From NCBI RefSeq assembly GCF_013367775.1, contig NZ_CP055157.1:1653001-1717000 (forward strand): DNA of 64,000 nt, written 5' to 3'. This document shows, one piece after another, positions 48,472-57,070 of this stretch (position 1 is its first letter; every line of letters starts with the position of its first letter). The notes beneath the pieces are model-generated. The model did no database searches and was not told the DNA's origin. It worked only from the letters and a program-made list of their open reading frames with translations. A program made the translations under genes and the position numbers. Source of the DNA: Microbulbifer sp. YPW1. Its GTDB lineage: Bacteria; Pseudomonadota; Gammaproteobacteria; Pseudomonadales; Cellvibrionaceae.

Positions 48472-48708
48472 CTAAACCTCGGTTTCCACCAGGCTGCGCG
48501 CGATCCGGTGCGCCACCGGCGCGATCAGGGAAATCAGCGGAAATGCCACCGCCCAGGCCACCAGCCCCGCGTGCAGCCAGCGCGACAGGAAGCCCTCGGT
48601 CACCCCGGTATTGATGATTGTTACCACACCCGACATCAGTGTCGACATAAAGAACGACATAAAAAACGCGAACACCAGGGTGTAATAACGGGACTTCAAA
48701 CGGGCCAC
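48472..48708 (-). CDS. DUF2798 family small membrane protein
   Basis: The 78-residue protein has two membrane helices (FAFFMSFFMSTLMSGVV and GLVAWAVAFPLISLIAPVA), matching DUF2798. The likely start is GTG at 48708 with GGAG seven bases upstream. It lies opposite to its neighbours between the SPOR gene and hslV and interrupts the usual order there. Confidence 0.8.
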   Translation of the reverse strand: MARLKSRYYTLVFAFFMSFFMSTLMSGVVTIINTGVTEGFLSRWLHAGLVAWAVAFPLISLIAPVAHRIARSLVETEV

Positions 48709-48766
48709 AGGCACTCTCCATCCAACCTCAGGAAGTAGCCGCGGAGTATAAAGCCGCACCCCCCAA

Positions 48767-48795
48767 GTTGAAATCCTGCCCCTTCGACCACACTT
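48767..48795 (+). promoter_or_regulatory. Possible sigma-32 promoter for hslV
   Basis: GTTGAAA (48767-48773) and CCACACTT (48788-48795) are separated by 14 bases, close to the sigma-32 consensus CTTGAAA / CCCCATNT. The start site would lie about 27 bases before the hslV GTG. Confidence 0.42.
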
Positions 48796-48828
48796 AGTGC
48801 TCTTGAAATGTAAAACGCAGAGGCACAC

Positions 48829-49368
48829 GTGCAACAATATCGCGGTACAACCATTCTCTCCGTCCGCCGGGGCGGCAAAGTCGTCATCGGCGGTGACGGT
48901 CAGGTTTCCATGGGCAACACCATCATGAAAGGCAACGCCCGCAAGGTTCGCCGCCTCTACAACGACAAGGTCATCGCCGGATTTGCCGGTGGCACCGCCG
49001 ACGCCTTCACCCTGTTTGAACGCTTCGAAGCCAAACTGCAGGCCCACAACGGCCAGCTCACCCGCGCCGCCGTCGAACTCGCCAAAGACTGGCGTACCGA
49101 CCGCGCCCTGCGCCGCCTGGAAGCCCTGCTCGCCGTCGCCGACGAAACTGCCAGCCTGATCGTGACCGGCAACGGCGACGTCATCCAGCCGGAAGACGAC
49201 CTGATCGCCATCGGCTCCGGCGGCCCCTTCGCCCAGTCTGCAGCGCGTGCGCTACTCGACAATACCGAAATGGATGCGCGCAGCATCGTCGAGCAGGGAT
49301 TGAAAATTGCCGGTGATATCTGCGTGTACACCAACCACAACAATACGATTGAAGAATTGAATTACTAA
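48829..49368 (+). CDS. hslV: ATP-dependent protease subunit HslV
   Basis: The 179-residue N-terminal-nucleophile protease forms a double hexamer capped by HslU. The conserved start [19 protein letters not shown] is preceded by six residues (MQQYRG), so the nucleophile Thr7 must be exposed by removing a short propeptide. E. coli has only Met before the threonine. [22 protein letters not shown] and [15 protein letters not shown] are conserved. The start codon is GTG. A 220-base gap with repeat I separates it from hslU. Confidence 0.97.
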   Translation: MQQYRGTTILSVRRGGKVVIGGDGQVSMGNTIMKGNARKVRRLYNDKVIAGFAGGTADAFTLFERFEAKLQAHNGQLTRAAVELAKDWRTDRALRRLEALLAVADETASLIVTGNGDVIQPEDDLIAIGSGGPFAQSAARALLDNTEMDARSIVEQGLKIAGDICVYTNHNNTIEELNY

Positions 49369-49406
49369 GTAAGAACCCACTTGCTGAAGAAGTAATTTTC
49401 TACGAA

Positions 49407-49528
49407 TTGAAGGGCGGGCGCCGGGGAACAGGTTTCAGGACTGTCGGAAACAGGGATGTTTCCGACAGAGCGTACAGGGATGTATTCACAGCGGTCCTGA
49501 AACCTGTTTCCCGGTGACCGCCCGCCAC
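49407..49528 (-). repeat. Cruciform intergenic element, copy I
   Basis: Reverse orientation: TTGAAGG at 49407 and CCGCCAC ending at 49528. Arms 49421-49440 and 49495-49514 pair over 20 bp with one mismatch, enclosed by CGGGCG/CGCCCG. Hairpin 2 (49441-49468) is a perfect 12-bp stem around GGGA. Hairpin 1 is TACA-GGGA-TGTA. It lies within the hslV-hslU operon and ends 60 bases before hslU. Confidence 0.93.
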
Positions 49529-49588
49529 CGCTCCAGCTTTAGAACGTAAAAGACTGGAACAAAGCGACAAAGAATCCGAGTAAAGACC

Positions 49589-50902
49589 ATGTCCATGACC
49601 CCCAGAGAAATCGTCCACGAACTCGATCGCCATATCGTTGGCCAGAACGACGCCAAGCGCGCCGTTGCCATCGCGCTCCGCAACCGCTGGCGCCGCATGC
49701 AGGTCAACGAAGAACTGCGCGCGGAAATCACCCCGAAAAACATCCTGATGATCGGCCCCACTGGCGTCGGTAAAACCGAAATCGCCCGTCGCCTCGCCAA
49801 GCTGGCCGGCGCGCCGTTTATCAAAGTCGAAGCCACCAAATTCACCGAAGTCGGCTACGTCGGCCGCGACGTCGAATCCATTGTCCGCGACCTCGTCGAA
49901 ATGGCCATCAAACTCGAGCGCGAGCGCGCCACCGAAGGCGTCAAACAGCGCGCCATGGACGCCGCCGAAGACAGGGTGCTCGACGCCCTGCTGCCCCCCG
50001 CTCGCAACACCGACCCCAGCGAAAAAGACTCCAGCACCCGTCAGGTCTTCCGTAAAAAACTGCGCGAAGGTGAGCTCGACGACAAAGAGATCGAAATCGA
50101 CGTCTCCGCTAACCCCATGGGCGTCGAAATCATGGCGCCTCCGGGCATGGAAGAAATGACCAACCAGCTGCAGGGCATGTTCTCCAACATGTCCAAGGGT
50201 AAAACCCAGAAGCGCAAGCTCACCGTCAAGCAGGCGCTCAAGCAACTGACCGACGACGAAGCTTCCAAGCTGATCAACGACGAAGAAATCAAAACCAAAG
50301 CCATCCGTTCCGCAGAACAGAACGGCATCGTGTTTATTGACGAAATCGACAAGGTCGCCAAGCGCCAGGAAAGTGGCGGTGCCGACGTATCCCGCGAAGG
50401 TGTGCAGCGCGACCTGTTGCCACTGATCGAAGGCTGCACCGTCACCACCAAATACGGCATGATCAAAACAGACCATATTCTGTTTATCGCCTCCGGCGCC
50501 TTCCACCTGTCCAAGCCCTCGGACCTGATTCCCGAACTGCAGGGTCGTCTGCCAATTCGCGTGGAGCTGAGCTCGCTGACTTCCCAGGACTTCCAGCGCA
50601 TCCTCACCGAACCCAGTGCCTCGCTGACCGAACAGCAAAAAGCACTGATGGGCACCGAAGGAGTAAACCTGGAGTTCTCTGAAGACGGCATCCGCCGGAT
50701 TGCGGAAGTGGCCTTTGAAGTGAACGAATCCACCGAAAATATCGGTGCCCGCCGCCTGCACACGGTTCTCGAAAGATTGCTCGAGGAAGTGTCTTTTGCC
50801 GGCGGCGACGGCAATACCACCGTAACCATCGATGCGGGCTACGTGGACGCGCAGCTCGGTGAGTTGAGCAAGGACGAAGACCTGTCCCGCTTTATTCTTT
50901 AA
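49589..50902 (+). CDS. hslU: ATP-dependent protease ATPase subunit HslU
   Basis: The 437-residue AAA+ unfoldase feeds substrates to HslV. Walker A is [15 protein letters not shown], Walker [15 protein letters not shown], sensor I near [15 protein letters not shown] and sensor II region [17 protein letters not shown]. The intermediate domain lies at about 110-235. The C-terminal LSRFIL tail inserts into HslV. It keeps the full family length. Confidence 0.98.
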   Translation: MSMTPREIVHELDRHIVGQNDAKRAVAIALRNRWRRMQVNEELRAEITPKNILMIGPTGVGKTEIARRLAKLAGAPFIKVEATKFTEVGYVGRDVESIVRDLVEMAIKLERERATEGVKQRAMDAAEDRVLDALLPPARNTDPSEKDSSTRQVFRKKLREGELDDKEIEIDVSANPMGVEIMAPPGMEEMTNQLQGMFSNMSKGKTQKRKLTVKQALKQLTDDEASKLINDEEIKTKAIRSAEQNGIVFIDEIDKVAKRQESGGADVSREGVQRDLLPLIEGCTVTTKYGMIKTDHILFIASGAFHLSKPSDLIPELQGRLPIRVELSSLTSQDFQRILTEPSASLTEQQKALMGTEGVNLEFSEDGIRRIAEVAFEVNESTENIGARRLHTVLERLLEEVSFAGGDGNTTVTIDAGYVDAQLGELSKDEDLSRFIL

Positions 50903-50943
50903 TTGTCTATTTTTGCGAGCAGAAAAAACAATTTGATCAGGAA

Positions 50944-50965
50944 AGAGGGGCCGTAGAGCCCCTCT
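50944..50965 (+). terminator. Hairpin after hslU, weak terminator
   Basis: AGAGGGGC (50944-50951) pairs with GCCCCTCT (50958-50965), followed by GTTATTTG rather than a true uridine run. It ends nine bases before the DUF971 gene, so partial readthrough is likely. Confidence 0.5.
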
Positions 50966-50974
50966 GTTATTTGC

Positions 50975-51376
50975 ATGAAATCTTCAGTAAAAAAACAGCA
51001 AAAACCGCCGCAGAAAATCCGCCTGGATAAAGCTGCCCGACAGCTGGTTCTGCAATACCCCGACGGCGAGTTTTCGCTGCCGGCGGAATATCTGCGTGTC
51101 TACTCTCCCAGCGCAGAGGTGCGCGGCCACGGCGCCAGCGATGGCATCCTGGTAACCGGAAAAATACATGTGGGTATTGAAAAAGTCGCCGCCGCAGGTC
51201 GCTATGCCCTGCAGATATTTTTTGACGATGGCCACGACAGCGGTATTTACACCTGGGCCTATTTGCGCGAGTTGTGTGAGGAGCAAGCGTCAAAATGGCA
51301 GGCTTATCTCGCGCAACTGGAATCCGCCGGCCAAGGTCGCGACCCGGATGAAAGTGCCGTGAAGTTTATCCAGTGA
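50975..51376 (+). CDS. DUF971 domain protein
   Basis: The 133-residue protein matches the N-terminal domain of gamma-butyrobetaine hydroxylase: LVLQYPDGEFSLPAEYLRVYSP and GRYALQIFFDDGHDSGIYTWAYLRELC. This domain, alone, follows hslU in Pseudomonas. Its role is unproven; links to iron-sulfur or metal handling have been suggested for the family. The C-terminal extension is Glu/Ala-rich. Confidence 0.9.
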   Translation: MKSSVKKQQKPPQKIRLDKAARQLVLQYPDGEFSLPAEYLRVYSPSAEVRGHGASDGILVTGKIHVGIEKVAAAGRYALQIFFDDGHDSGIYTWAYLRELCEEQASKWQAYLAQLESAGQGRDPDESAVKFIQ

Positions 51377-51453
51377 TCCGGTGAGCCATGGACAGGGGAT
51401 TTTGTTTGGTGTTACCGACTTCAGTTTGTGAACAGATTCCGAATTAATAAAAA

Positions 51454-51509
51454 GTTCACCAATACTTCACGCGCAATGTCACGACTCTGTCATTTCGAAT
51501 CGTTTCAAT
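51454..51509 (+). promoter_or_regulatory. Pho box and -10 of the PhoX-type phosphatase
   Basis: ATGTCAC (51476-51482), GACT, CTGTCAT (51487-51493) form a 7-4-7 PhoB direct repeat with one perfect half. Weaker TTCAC half-sites lie at 51455-51459 and 51466-51470 at about 11-base steps. A -10-like TTCAAT (51504-51509) follows after exactly 10 bases. Confidence 0.75.
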
Positions 51510-51545
51510 CCCCGCTCGAAAATAATTTAGCTGGGTGGGTACATC

Positions 51546-53396
51546 ATGATTCCTTTTTCCAAAACACCGCTGGCGATGAAGCTCGGGGTAATGCTCGCCG
51601 CATTTGCCCTGCTTCCCGCCTGTAGCGACGACAACAACAATCGCAACAATCCGCCGGTGGTCACGCCGGATCCGAATCCCGGTGATGGCGGTGATGAAGC
51701 GCCCGAGCGTTCCCTGAGCTTTACCGGAGTGCCGGCACCTGCCACCGACAGCGAAAAGCGTCAGATCCTGGCATCGCCCAAGGTCGAAGTGGACGGTGAA
51801 GAGTTCGATATCGGATTCCACACCCTGCTGCGCTCCGGCGATTCGGTAAATGGCAATGTGGTGTTCGGCCAGCTGGTGGATGCCGCGGGCCAGCCCCTGT
51901 ACGGCGAAGACGGCATGCTCAAGGTCACCGATGCCAATGAGCACACCTCCCTGCTGCCGATCGGCGATCGCCTGTTCTCCGTATCGCAAATGGAAACCCG
52001 CCCCGGCGCCATGTTCCTGATGGAGCTGGACCAGAATCCGGAAAACGGTGCGCTGTCCACCAAAGATCTGTGGCAGATTGACCAGTCCGGTGTGGATGGT
52101 GGCTGGGTACACTGCGCCGCGTCGGTGACGCCGTGGAACGCCCACCTGGCGTCGGAGGAATACGAGCCGGATGCGCGCAGTCTGCGTACTCATGTCGAAG
52201 CCTCCGAGGACGGCTACTCCGCCGGTATGCTGGATTACTACGCGGATCCCAGCCAGTGGAACCCCTATTTCTACGGCTGGAATATCGAGATCAATATCAA
52301 CGCGGAAGGCGAAGGAGAGCCGACCACCGACCTGGTCAAGCACTACGCCATGGGCCGTATTGCCTTCGAGCTGTCCTACGTGATGCCCGACAGCAAAACC
52401 GTATACATGACCGACGACGGCACCAATGTGGGCCTGTATATGTTTATCGCGGACACCGCCGGCGACCTGAGTGCGGGTACCGTGTACGCGGCCAAATGGA
52501 ACCAGACTTCCGCCGAGGGCCTCGGCAGTGCCGATCTCGAATGGGTTTCCCTCGGTCACGCCAGCAATGACGAAATTGACGTGGCGGTGCACGGTGCCGA
52601 AGGCCAGCCTGCGGTGACCTTCGACGATATTTTCGAAGTCGACGGCGAAGGCTGCGTCGAGACCGCCACCAACGGCAACAGCGAGTGCCTGAGCGTCAAG
52701 CCGGGCATGGAAAAGATCGCTTCCCGCCTCGAGACCCGCCGCTATGCCGCGCTGATGGGCGCGTCCACCGAATTCCGCAAGGAAGAAGGGGTCACCTTCG
52801 ACCCGGACGGCAGCAAGCTGTACGTGGCCATGAGCTCTGTGGGCCGCGGTATGACCGACGACGTTGGGCATATCCAGATTGCCGAGGGCAATTCCTGCGG
52901 CGCGGTCTACCAGCTGGATGTGGCGGCGGATACCGACATCGGTTCCGATTACGTGGCCACCAATATGAGCGGCCTGATCGGCGGTATCGAAGCGGAGTAC
53001 CCGGCGGACAGTCCCTTTGCTACCTACAGCTGCGATGCGGATGCCATTGCCAATCCGGACAACGTGACCTTCATCACCGGTTACAACACCCTGATCATCG
53101 GTGAGGACACCGGTTCCGGTCACCAGAACGACGTAATCTGGTCGCTGGACCTGGATGAAGTCGATGCGGCTGACTCCACCGCGGGCCTCACCCGGATCCA
53201 GACCACGCCCTACGGCTCCGAGACCACCTCGCCCTACTGGTACCCGAATATCAACGGCTTCGGCTACCTGATGAGTGTGATCCAGCATCCCTACGGCGAG
53301 TCCGATGGCGACAAGCTGGCCCCCGGCTCCCTGGAACACCGCGCCTACACCGGCTACGTGGGTCCCTTCCCGGCCATGGATGTTACCGGCCAGTAA
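51546..53396 (+). CDS. PhoX-type (DUF839) alkaline phosphatase lipoprotein
   Basis: The 616-residue protein has a lipobox at Cys26 (LLPAC) and an Asn/Asp/Pro-rich linker to about 55. The PhoX region contains WVHCAASVTPWNAHLASEEY, FYGWNIEININ, TRRYAALMGASTEFRKEEGV, FDPDGSKLYVAMS and EYPADSPFATYSCDADAIANPDNVTF in shorter segments. Family members are calcium/iron-dependent phosphomonoesterases. The Tat signal common to PhoX is replaced by a lipoprotein signal. A Pho box precedes it and a terminator follows, so it is PhoB-controlled and largely monocistronic. Confidence 0.9.
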   Translation: MIPFSKTPLAMKLGVMLAAFALLPACSDDNNNRNNPPVVTPDPNPGDGGDEAPERSLSFTGVPAPATDSEKRQILASPKVEVDGEEFDIGFHTLLRSGDSVNGNVVFGQLVDAAGQPLYGEDGMLKVTDANEHTSLLPIGDRLFSVSQMETRPGAMFLMELDQNPENGALSTKDLWQIDQSGVDGGWVHCAASVTPWNAHLASEEYEPDARSLRTHVEASEDGYSAGMLDYYADPSQWNPYFYGWNIEININAEGEGEPTTDLVKHYAMGRIAFELSYVMPDSKTVYMTDDGTNVGLYMFIADTAGDLSAGTVYAAKWNQTSAEGLGSADLEWVSLGHASNDEIDVAVHGAEGQPAVTFDDIFEVDGEGCVETATNGNSECLSVKPGMEKIASRLETRRYAALMGASTEFRKEEGVTFDPDGSKLYVAMSSVGRGMTDDVGHIQIAEGNSCGAVYQLDVAADTDIGSDYVATNMSGLIGGIEAEYPADSPFATYSCDADAIANPDNVTFITGYNTLIIGEDTGSGHQNDVIWSLDLDEVDAADSTAGLTRIQTTPYGSETTSPYWYPNINGFGYLMSVIQHPYGESDGDKLAPGSLEHRAYTGYVGPFPAMDVTGQ

Positions 53397-53436
53397 GCGG
53401 CACTGGCGCCCATCACGGGTAAAGCCATCCAGGCTG

Positions 53437-53466
53437 AAAACCCCGGCAGGTGACTGTCGGGGTTTT
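53437..53466 (+). terminator. Intrinsic terminator of the PhoX-type gene
   Basis: AAAACCCCG (53437-53445) pairs with CGGGGTTTT (53458-53466), with an inner CAG/CTG pair. The thymine run is part of the stem. Confidence 0.75.
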
Positions 53467-53515
53467 GTCTATCCGCTGTTCGAGCGGGCTTCTGAAAACG
53501 TTTTGAGTGAACTCC

Positions 53516-55171
53516 ATGCGTACCATCATTCTGGCAATCACTACCGCACTGTTCGGGTCCGGTGCGGTTTCCGCCGAGCCGGAAAATCTCGGCCGCCTGT
53601 ACCTTTCCAACCCGGCAGCGGTGACGCCACCGCAGTGTTATACCAAGACCGAAAATGAAAACGCGCCGGCGAGTAATCCCTGTTACGTCTGCCACACCGA
53701 TAGCCGCGCGCCCAACTTTACCAACGACCTCGACCTGCAATTGCTGTACGACTTCGCGGAACCCGCGCGCACCAACCGCTGGCACAACCTGTTCAAGGAC
53801 CGATCCGAGTATCTGGCTGAAGTCAGCGACGAGCAGATTCTCGGCTACGTGCGCGAAAGTAATTACCGCGCGAAGGATGGCAGTGTGCCCTTGCGGGAAA
53901 AATTGCGCGAAAACCTGCCGGCGCACTGGGATGGCAATGGCAACGGCCGCTGGGATGGCTATGTGCCCGATGTGCAGTTCAATTTTGACAGTGCCGGTTT
54001 TGACCGCGATGCCGACGGCGGGTACAGCGGCTGGCGCGCGCTGGCCTACACCCCTTTCCCGGGGACTTTCTTTCCCACCAACGGATCCACCGACGATGTG
54101 CTGATCCGCCTGCCGGCCATGTATCAAAACAATGAGCAGGGCGAGTTTGATGTCGAGGTGTATCGGATCAACCTGGCGATTGTAGAGGCGCTGATCAAGC
54201 GCGCGGATATTGCCATCGACCCGGTAGACGAGGAAAAGCTCAAGGTGGACCTGGACAAAAACGGCGAGCTGGCTACCGCTACACAGATTACCTATGACTG
54301 GGCGCCGCTGGAGCAGCGCCATATGTCCTATGTGGGCGAGGCGCGGCTGGCACAGCAGCGCAAAGAGGCACCTCTGTCTGCCGGTTCCTATCCGCTGGGC
54401 ACCGAATTCCTGCACAGCGTGCGCTACCTGGATGTGGACACCAATGGTGAAGTCTCTATGGCTGCACGCATGAAAGAGCTGCGTTACGCGCGCAAGGTGC
54501 GCTGGGTCACTTATTTCCAGCATCGCGAACTGGCTGCAGACGAACTCAAGGACGCGCACGATTTTCCCGACCGCTTGGAGCCGGTGATCGGGGATATCGA
54601 GCGCGGTGTCAGCAATCGTCGCGGCTGGCGCTACAGCGGATTTATCGAGGATCGTCACGGCGGATTGCGACCGCAGTCCTACGAAGAGCTGGCCACCTGT
54701 AGCGGCTGTCACGGCGCCATTGGCGCCAATGTGGACGGCAGCTTCGCCATGACCCGCAAACTGGATGCGGGCAAGAGTTTCCAGCGCGGCTGGTACCACT
54801 GGGACCAGAAATCCCTTGCCGGCACGCCGGAGCCCCTGCGAGGGGATGGGCAGGGCGAGTATGCCTACTACCTCAAGCAGGTGGGCAATGCGGACGAGTA
54901 CCGCTCCAACGGCGAGGTGCGTGCGCGCTTCTTCGATAGCGAGGGCGCACTCAAGAGCGCGATGCTCGACCGCCTGGCGAAGGATATCAACGTGTTGATC
55001 ATGCCCTCACCGCGCCGTGCCCTCGACCTGAACAAGGCCTACCGCGCAATTGTGCAGGAACAGAGTTTCCGCGAAGGCCGCGATGCGGTGTTGAGCCCGC
55101 GCGACAACCTGCTGCGCGAGGTTGCCGAGGGACAGGAGACCGGTGTGCAGCGGGCGTCGTCGTATTTTTGA
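53516..55171 (+). CDS. Exported diheme c-type cytochrome of unknown function
   Basis: The 551-residue protein has a signal peptide (about 1-20, ending VSA). Covalent heme motifs are CYVCH (56-60) and CSGCH (395-399). About 330 residues separate them, so it is not a tandem cytochrome. Two acidic loops, WDGNGNGRWDGY (138-149) and FDRDADGGYSGW (162-173), look like calcium sites. The family is not recognised. The start at 53516 is chosen over GTG at 53507. It lies between the two phosphatase genes, but a terminator separates it from the first. Confidence 0.75.
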   Translation: MRTIILAITTALFGSGAVSAEPENLGRLYLSNPAAVTPPQCYTKTENENAPASNPCYVCHTDSRAPNFTNDLDLQLLYDFAEPARTNRWHNLFKDRSEYLAEVSDEQILGYVRESNYRAKDGSVPLREKLRENLPAHWDGNGNGRWDGYVPDVQFNFDSAGFDRDADGGYSGWRALAYTPFPGTFFPTNGSTDDVLIRLPAMYQNNEQGEFDVEVYRINLAIVEALIKRADIAIDPVDEEKLKVDLDKNGELATATQITYDWAPLEQRHMSYVGEARLAQQRKEAPLSAGSYPLGTEFLHSVRYLDVDTNGEVSMAARMKELRYARKVRWVTYFQHRELAADELKDAHDFPDRLEPVIGDIERGVSNRRGWRYSGFIEDRHGGLRPQSYEELATCSGCHGAIGANVDGSFAMTRKLDAGKSFQRGWYHWDQKSLAGTPEPLRGDGQGEYAYYLKQVGNADEYRSNGEVRARFFDSEGALKSAMLDRLAKDINVLIMPSPRRALDLNKAYRAIVQEQSFREGRDAVLSPRDNLLREVAEGQETGVQRASSYF

Positions 55172-55246
55172 TGCAGGCGTCCGCCGGCGCACGGAGGCGC
55201 TGGGATTCTTGCATCATTTGTCGTGGGCGGCGATCGGTCGCCGCCC

Positions 55247-55280
55247 CGGTCACGGTTCTGTAATATTCCCCCTCTTTAAT
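55247..55280 (+). promoter_or_regulatory. Pho box and -10 of the PhoA-type phosphatase
   Basis: CGGTCAC (55247-55253), GGTT, CTGTAAT (55258-55264) is a 7-4-7 PhoB repeat. TTTAAT (55275-55280) follows after exactly 10 bases, as in the first Pho promoter. The leader is about 25 bases. Confidence 0.75.
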
Positions 55281-55311
55281 TGGCGCGTTTGTTCTCTCAG
55301 GGGTATTCAGA

Positions 55312-56913
55312 ATGATCCAAAAAACGCTCTCCGCGGTGCTCGCCGCGCTCTCGACCGCAGCCATTCTCGGCGGTTCTCTCGCCTACAGTTCGGAGGGCGT
55401 TGCTGCCGCCAAGGATTCCGGCAATGACGCCGTGCAGTTGCAGGGCAGCCAGCGTTCCAGCCACTGGTTCAATGAGGGGCAAGCAGCCCTGCGGCAGGCT
55501 ATCTCGCAGCCGGTCAACAACAAGCGCGGCGCGGCAAGAAACGTCATCCTGTTTGTGGGCGACGGCATGGGTATTTCTACCGTCACCGCCGCGCGTATTC
55601 TTGCCGGCCAGCAGCAGGGTCTGGACGGTGAGGAATACCGGCTCAGCTTCGAAAAAATGCCCTTTGCCGGCCTGATCAAAACCTACAACACCAACCAGCA
55701 GACCCCGGACTCCGCCGGTACTGCTACTGCGATGCTGACCGGTGTGAAAACCAAGGCTGGATTTATCGGTGTCGATGAAGCGGTGGATCGCGGCGATTGC
55801 CCTGCGAGCCTCGAGCATGGTCTGACGACTGCACTGGAGCTCGCCGAGCAGCAAGGCAAAAGCACCGGCCTGGTGAGCACCGCTCGCATTACTCACGCCA
55901 CCCCGGCTGCGGCCTACGCCAAGGTGCCCGAGCGAGGCTGGGAGTTCCAGGCACCGGAAGGCTGCCGGGATATTGCCGCGCAGTTGGTCGCCCTGCCTGC
56001 GGGCGACGGTGTTGATGTCGTACTGGGTGGCGGTCGCCGCAGCTTTCTGCCGCAAGAAGTCACGGACCGGGAAGGTAAAAGCGGCAAACGTACCGACGGC
56101 CGCAATCTGGTGAGCGAGTGGAAGCAGCGTTACGGTGACAGCGCGGCCTATATCGAGGATCAGGAGGGATTCGACGGCCTGGATCTGGCGGCCACTGACA
56201 AGCTGCTGGGCCTGTTTGAAAGCTCGCATATGCGCTACGAAGCGGACCGCAAAAACGATGTGGCCGGCGAGCCCGCCCTGCACGAGATGACCGCCAAGGC
56301 CATCGACCTGCTGGAGAAAAACGACAACGGTTACTTCATGCTGGTGGAAGGTGGACGCATTGACCACGGCCACCACGCGGGCAACGCCTACAACGCCTTG
56401 AATGATGCGGTGGAAATGGCGCGCGCGGTGCAGGTGGCGATGGAAAAAACCAGTGCGGAGGACACACTGATCATCGTCACCGCCGATCACAGCCATGTGA
56501 TGACCATCGCCGGATATCCGACCCGCGGCAACCCGATCCTGGGCAAAGTGGTGGGCAATGACAGCCGTGGCCAGGCCGAGGACACGCCGTCACTGGCCGC
56601 CGATGGCAAGCCCTACACCACTATCGGTTACACCACCGGCCTCGGCCACGCCCACTATGGCGACGAGACCGATGCCGATGTGCGCTACAGCGACCCGATC
56701 GACAGCGGACGCAAGGACCTGTCCAAACTGGATACCACCGCGCCTGGCTATCACCAGGACTCCCTCGTGCCTCTGGGCTCGGAAACCCACGGCGGCGAGG
56801 ATGTCGGTATCTGGGCGCGCGGCCCGGGCGCACACCTGTTGAGCGGCACCAATGAGCAGAGCTTTATTTTCCATGTGATGGCCCACTCCGGAGGCCTGTT
56901 GGGGGAAGACTGA
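55312..56913 (+). CDS. Alkaline phosphatase (PhoA family)
   Basis: The 533-residue exported phosphomonoesterase has a signal peptide (about 1-33). The metal aspartate is Asp84 in FVGDGMG, and nucleophile Ser134 lies in TPDSAGTATAMLTG. Further zinc/magnesium sites are MLVEGGRIDHGHHAGN, VTADHSH and a late SETHGGEDVGIWARGPGAH. Length and motifs fit the larger marine PhoA form. It has its own Pho box. It likely cleaves phosphate esters in the periplasm under phosphate limitation. Confidence 0.95.
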   Translation: MIQKTLSAVLAALSTAAILGGSLAYSSEGVAAAKDSGNDAVQLQGSQRSSHWFNEGQAALRQAISQPVNNKRGAARNVILFVGDGMGISTVTAARILAGQQQGLDGEEYRLSFEKMPFAGLIKTYNTNQQTPDSAGTATAMLTGVKTKAGFIGVDEAVDRGDCPASLEHGLTTALELAEQQGKSTGLVSTARITHATPAAAYAKVPERGWEFQAPEGCRDIAAQLVALPAGDGVDVVLGGGRRSFLPQEVTDREGKSGKRTDGRNLVSEWKQRYGDSAAYIEDQEGFDGLDLAATDKLLGLFESSHMRYEADRKNDVAGEPALHEMTAKAIDLLEKNDNGYFMLVEGGRIDHGHHAGNAYNALNDAVEMARAVQVAMEKTSAEDTLIIVTADHSHVMTIAGYPTRGNPILGKVVGNDSRGQAEDTPSLAADGKPYTTIGYTTGLGHAHYGDETDADVRYSDPIDSGRKDLSKLDTTAPGYHQDSLVPLGSETHGGEDVGIWARGPGAHLLSGTNEQSFIFHVMAHSGGLLGED

Positions 56914-56986
56914 GCCTGTAATAGATCTGTGGGAACAGCGGAATTAAAAATACTGAGGAGAATCTGCGAGACGGGATTCGGATAAC

Positions 56987-57040
56987 AAAAAAAGCCGCAT
57001 CGTTGGATGCGGCTTTCGAAGCGGGAGCCTTGCGGCTCCC
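56987..57040 (-). terminator. Terminator of the TonB receptor gene (two hairpins)
   Basis: On the minus strand, GGGAGCC...GGCTCCC (57023-57040) comes first, then AAAGCCGCATC...GATGCGGCTTT (56991-57016) followed by a U7 run. The second hairpin may also terminate the PhoA-type gene from the left. Confidence 0.85.
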
Positions 57041-57070
57041 CGGTTCTTGTTGTTTCTCTGAGAGAGATTT

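Noticed and set aside
53454-53471. Pho-box-like CTGTCGG-GGTT-TTGTCTA before the diheme cytochrome
   Set aside because: It is part of the upstream terminator stem, both halves are poor and no -10 follows at the expected spacing.
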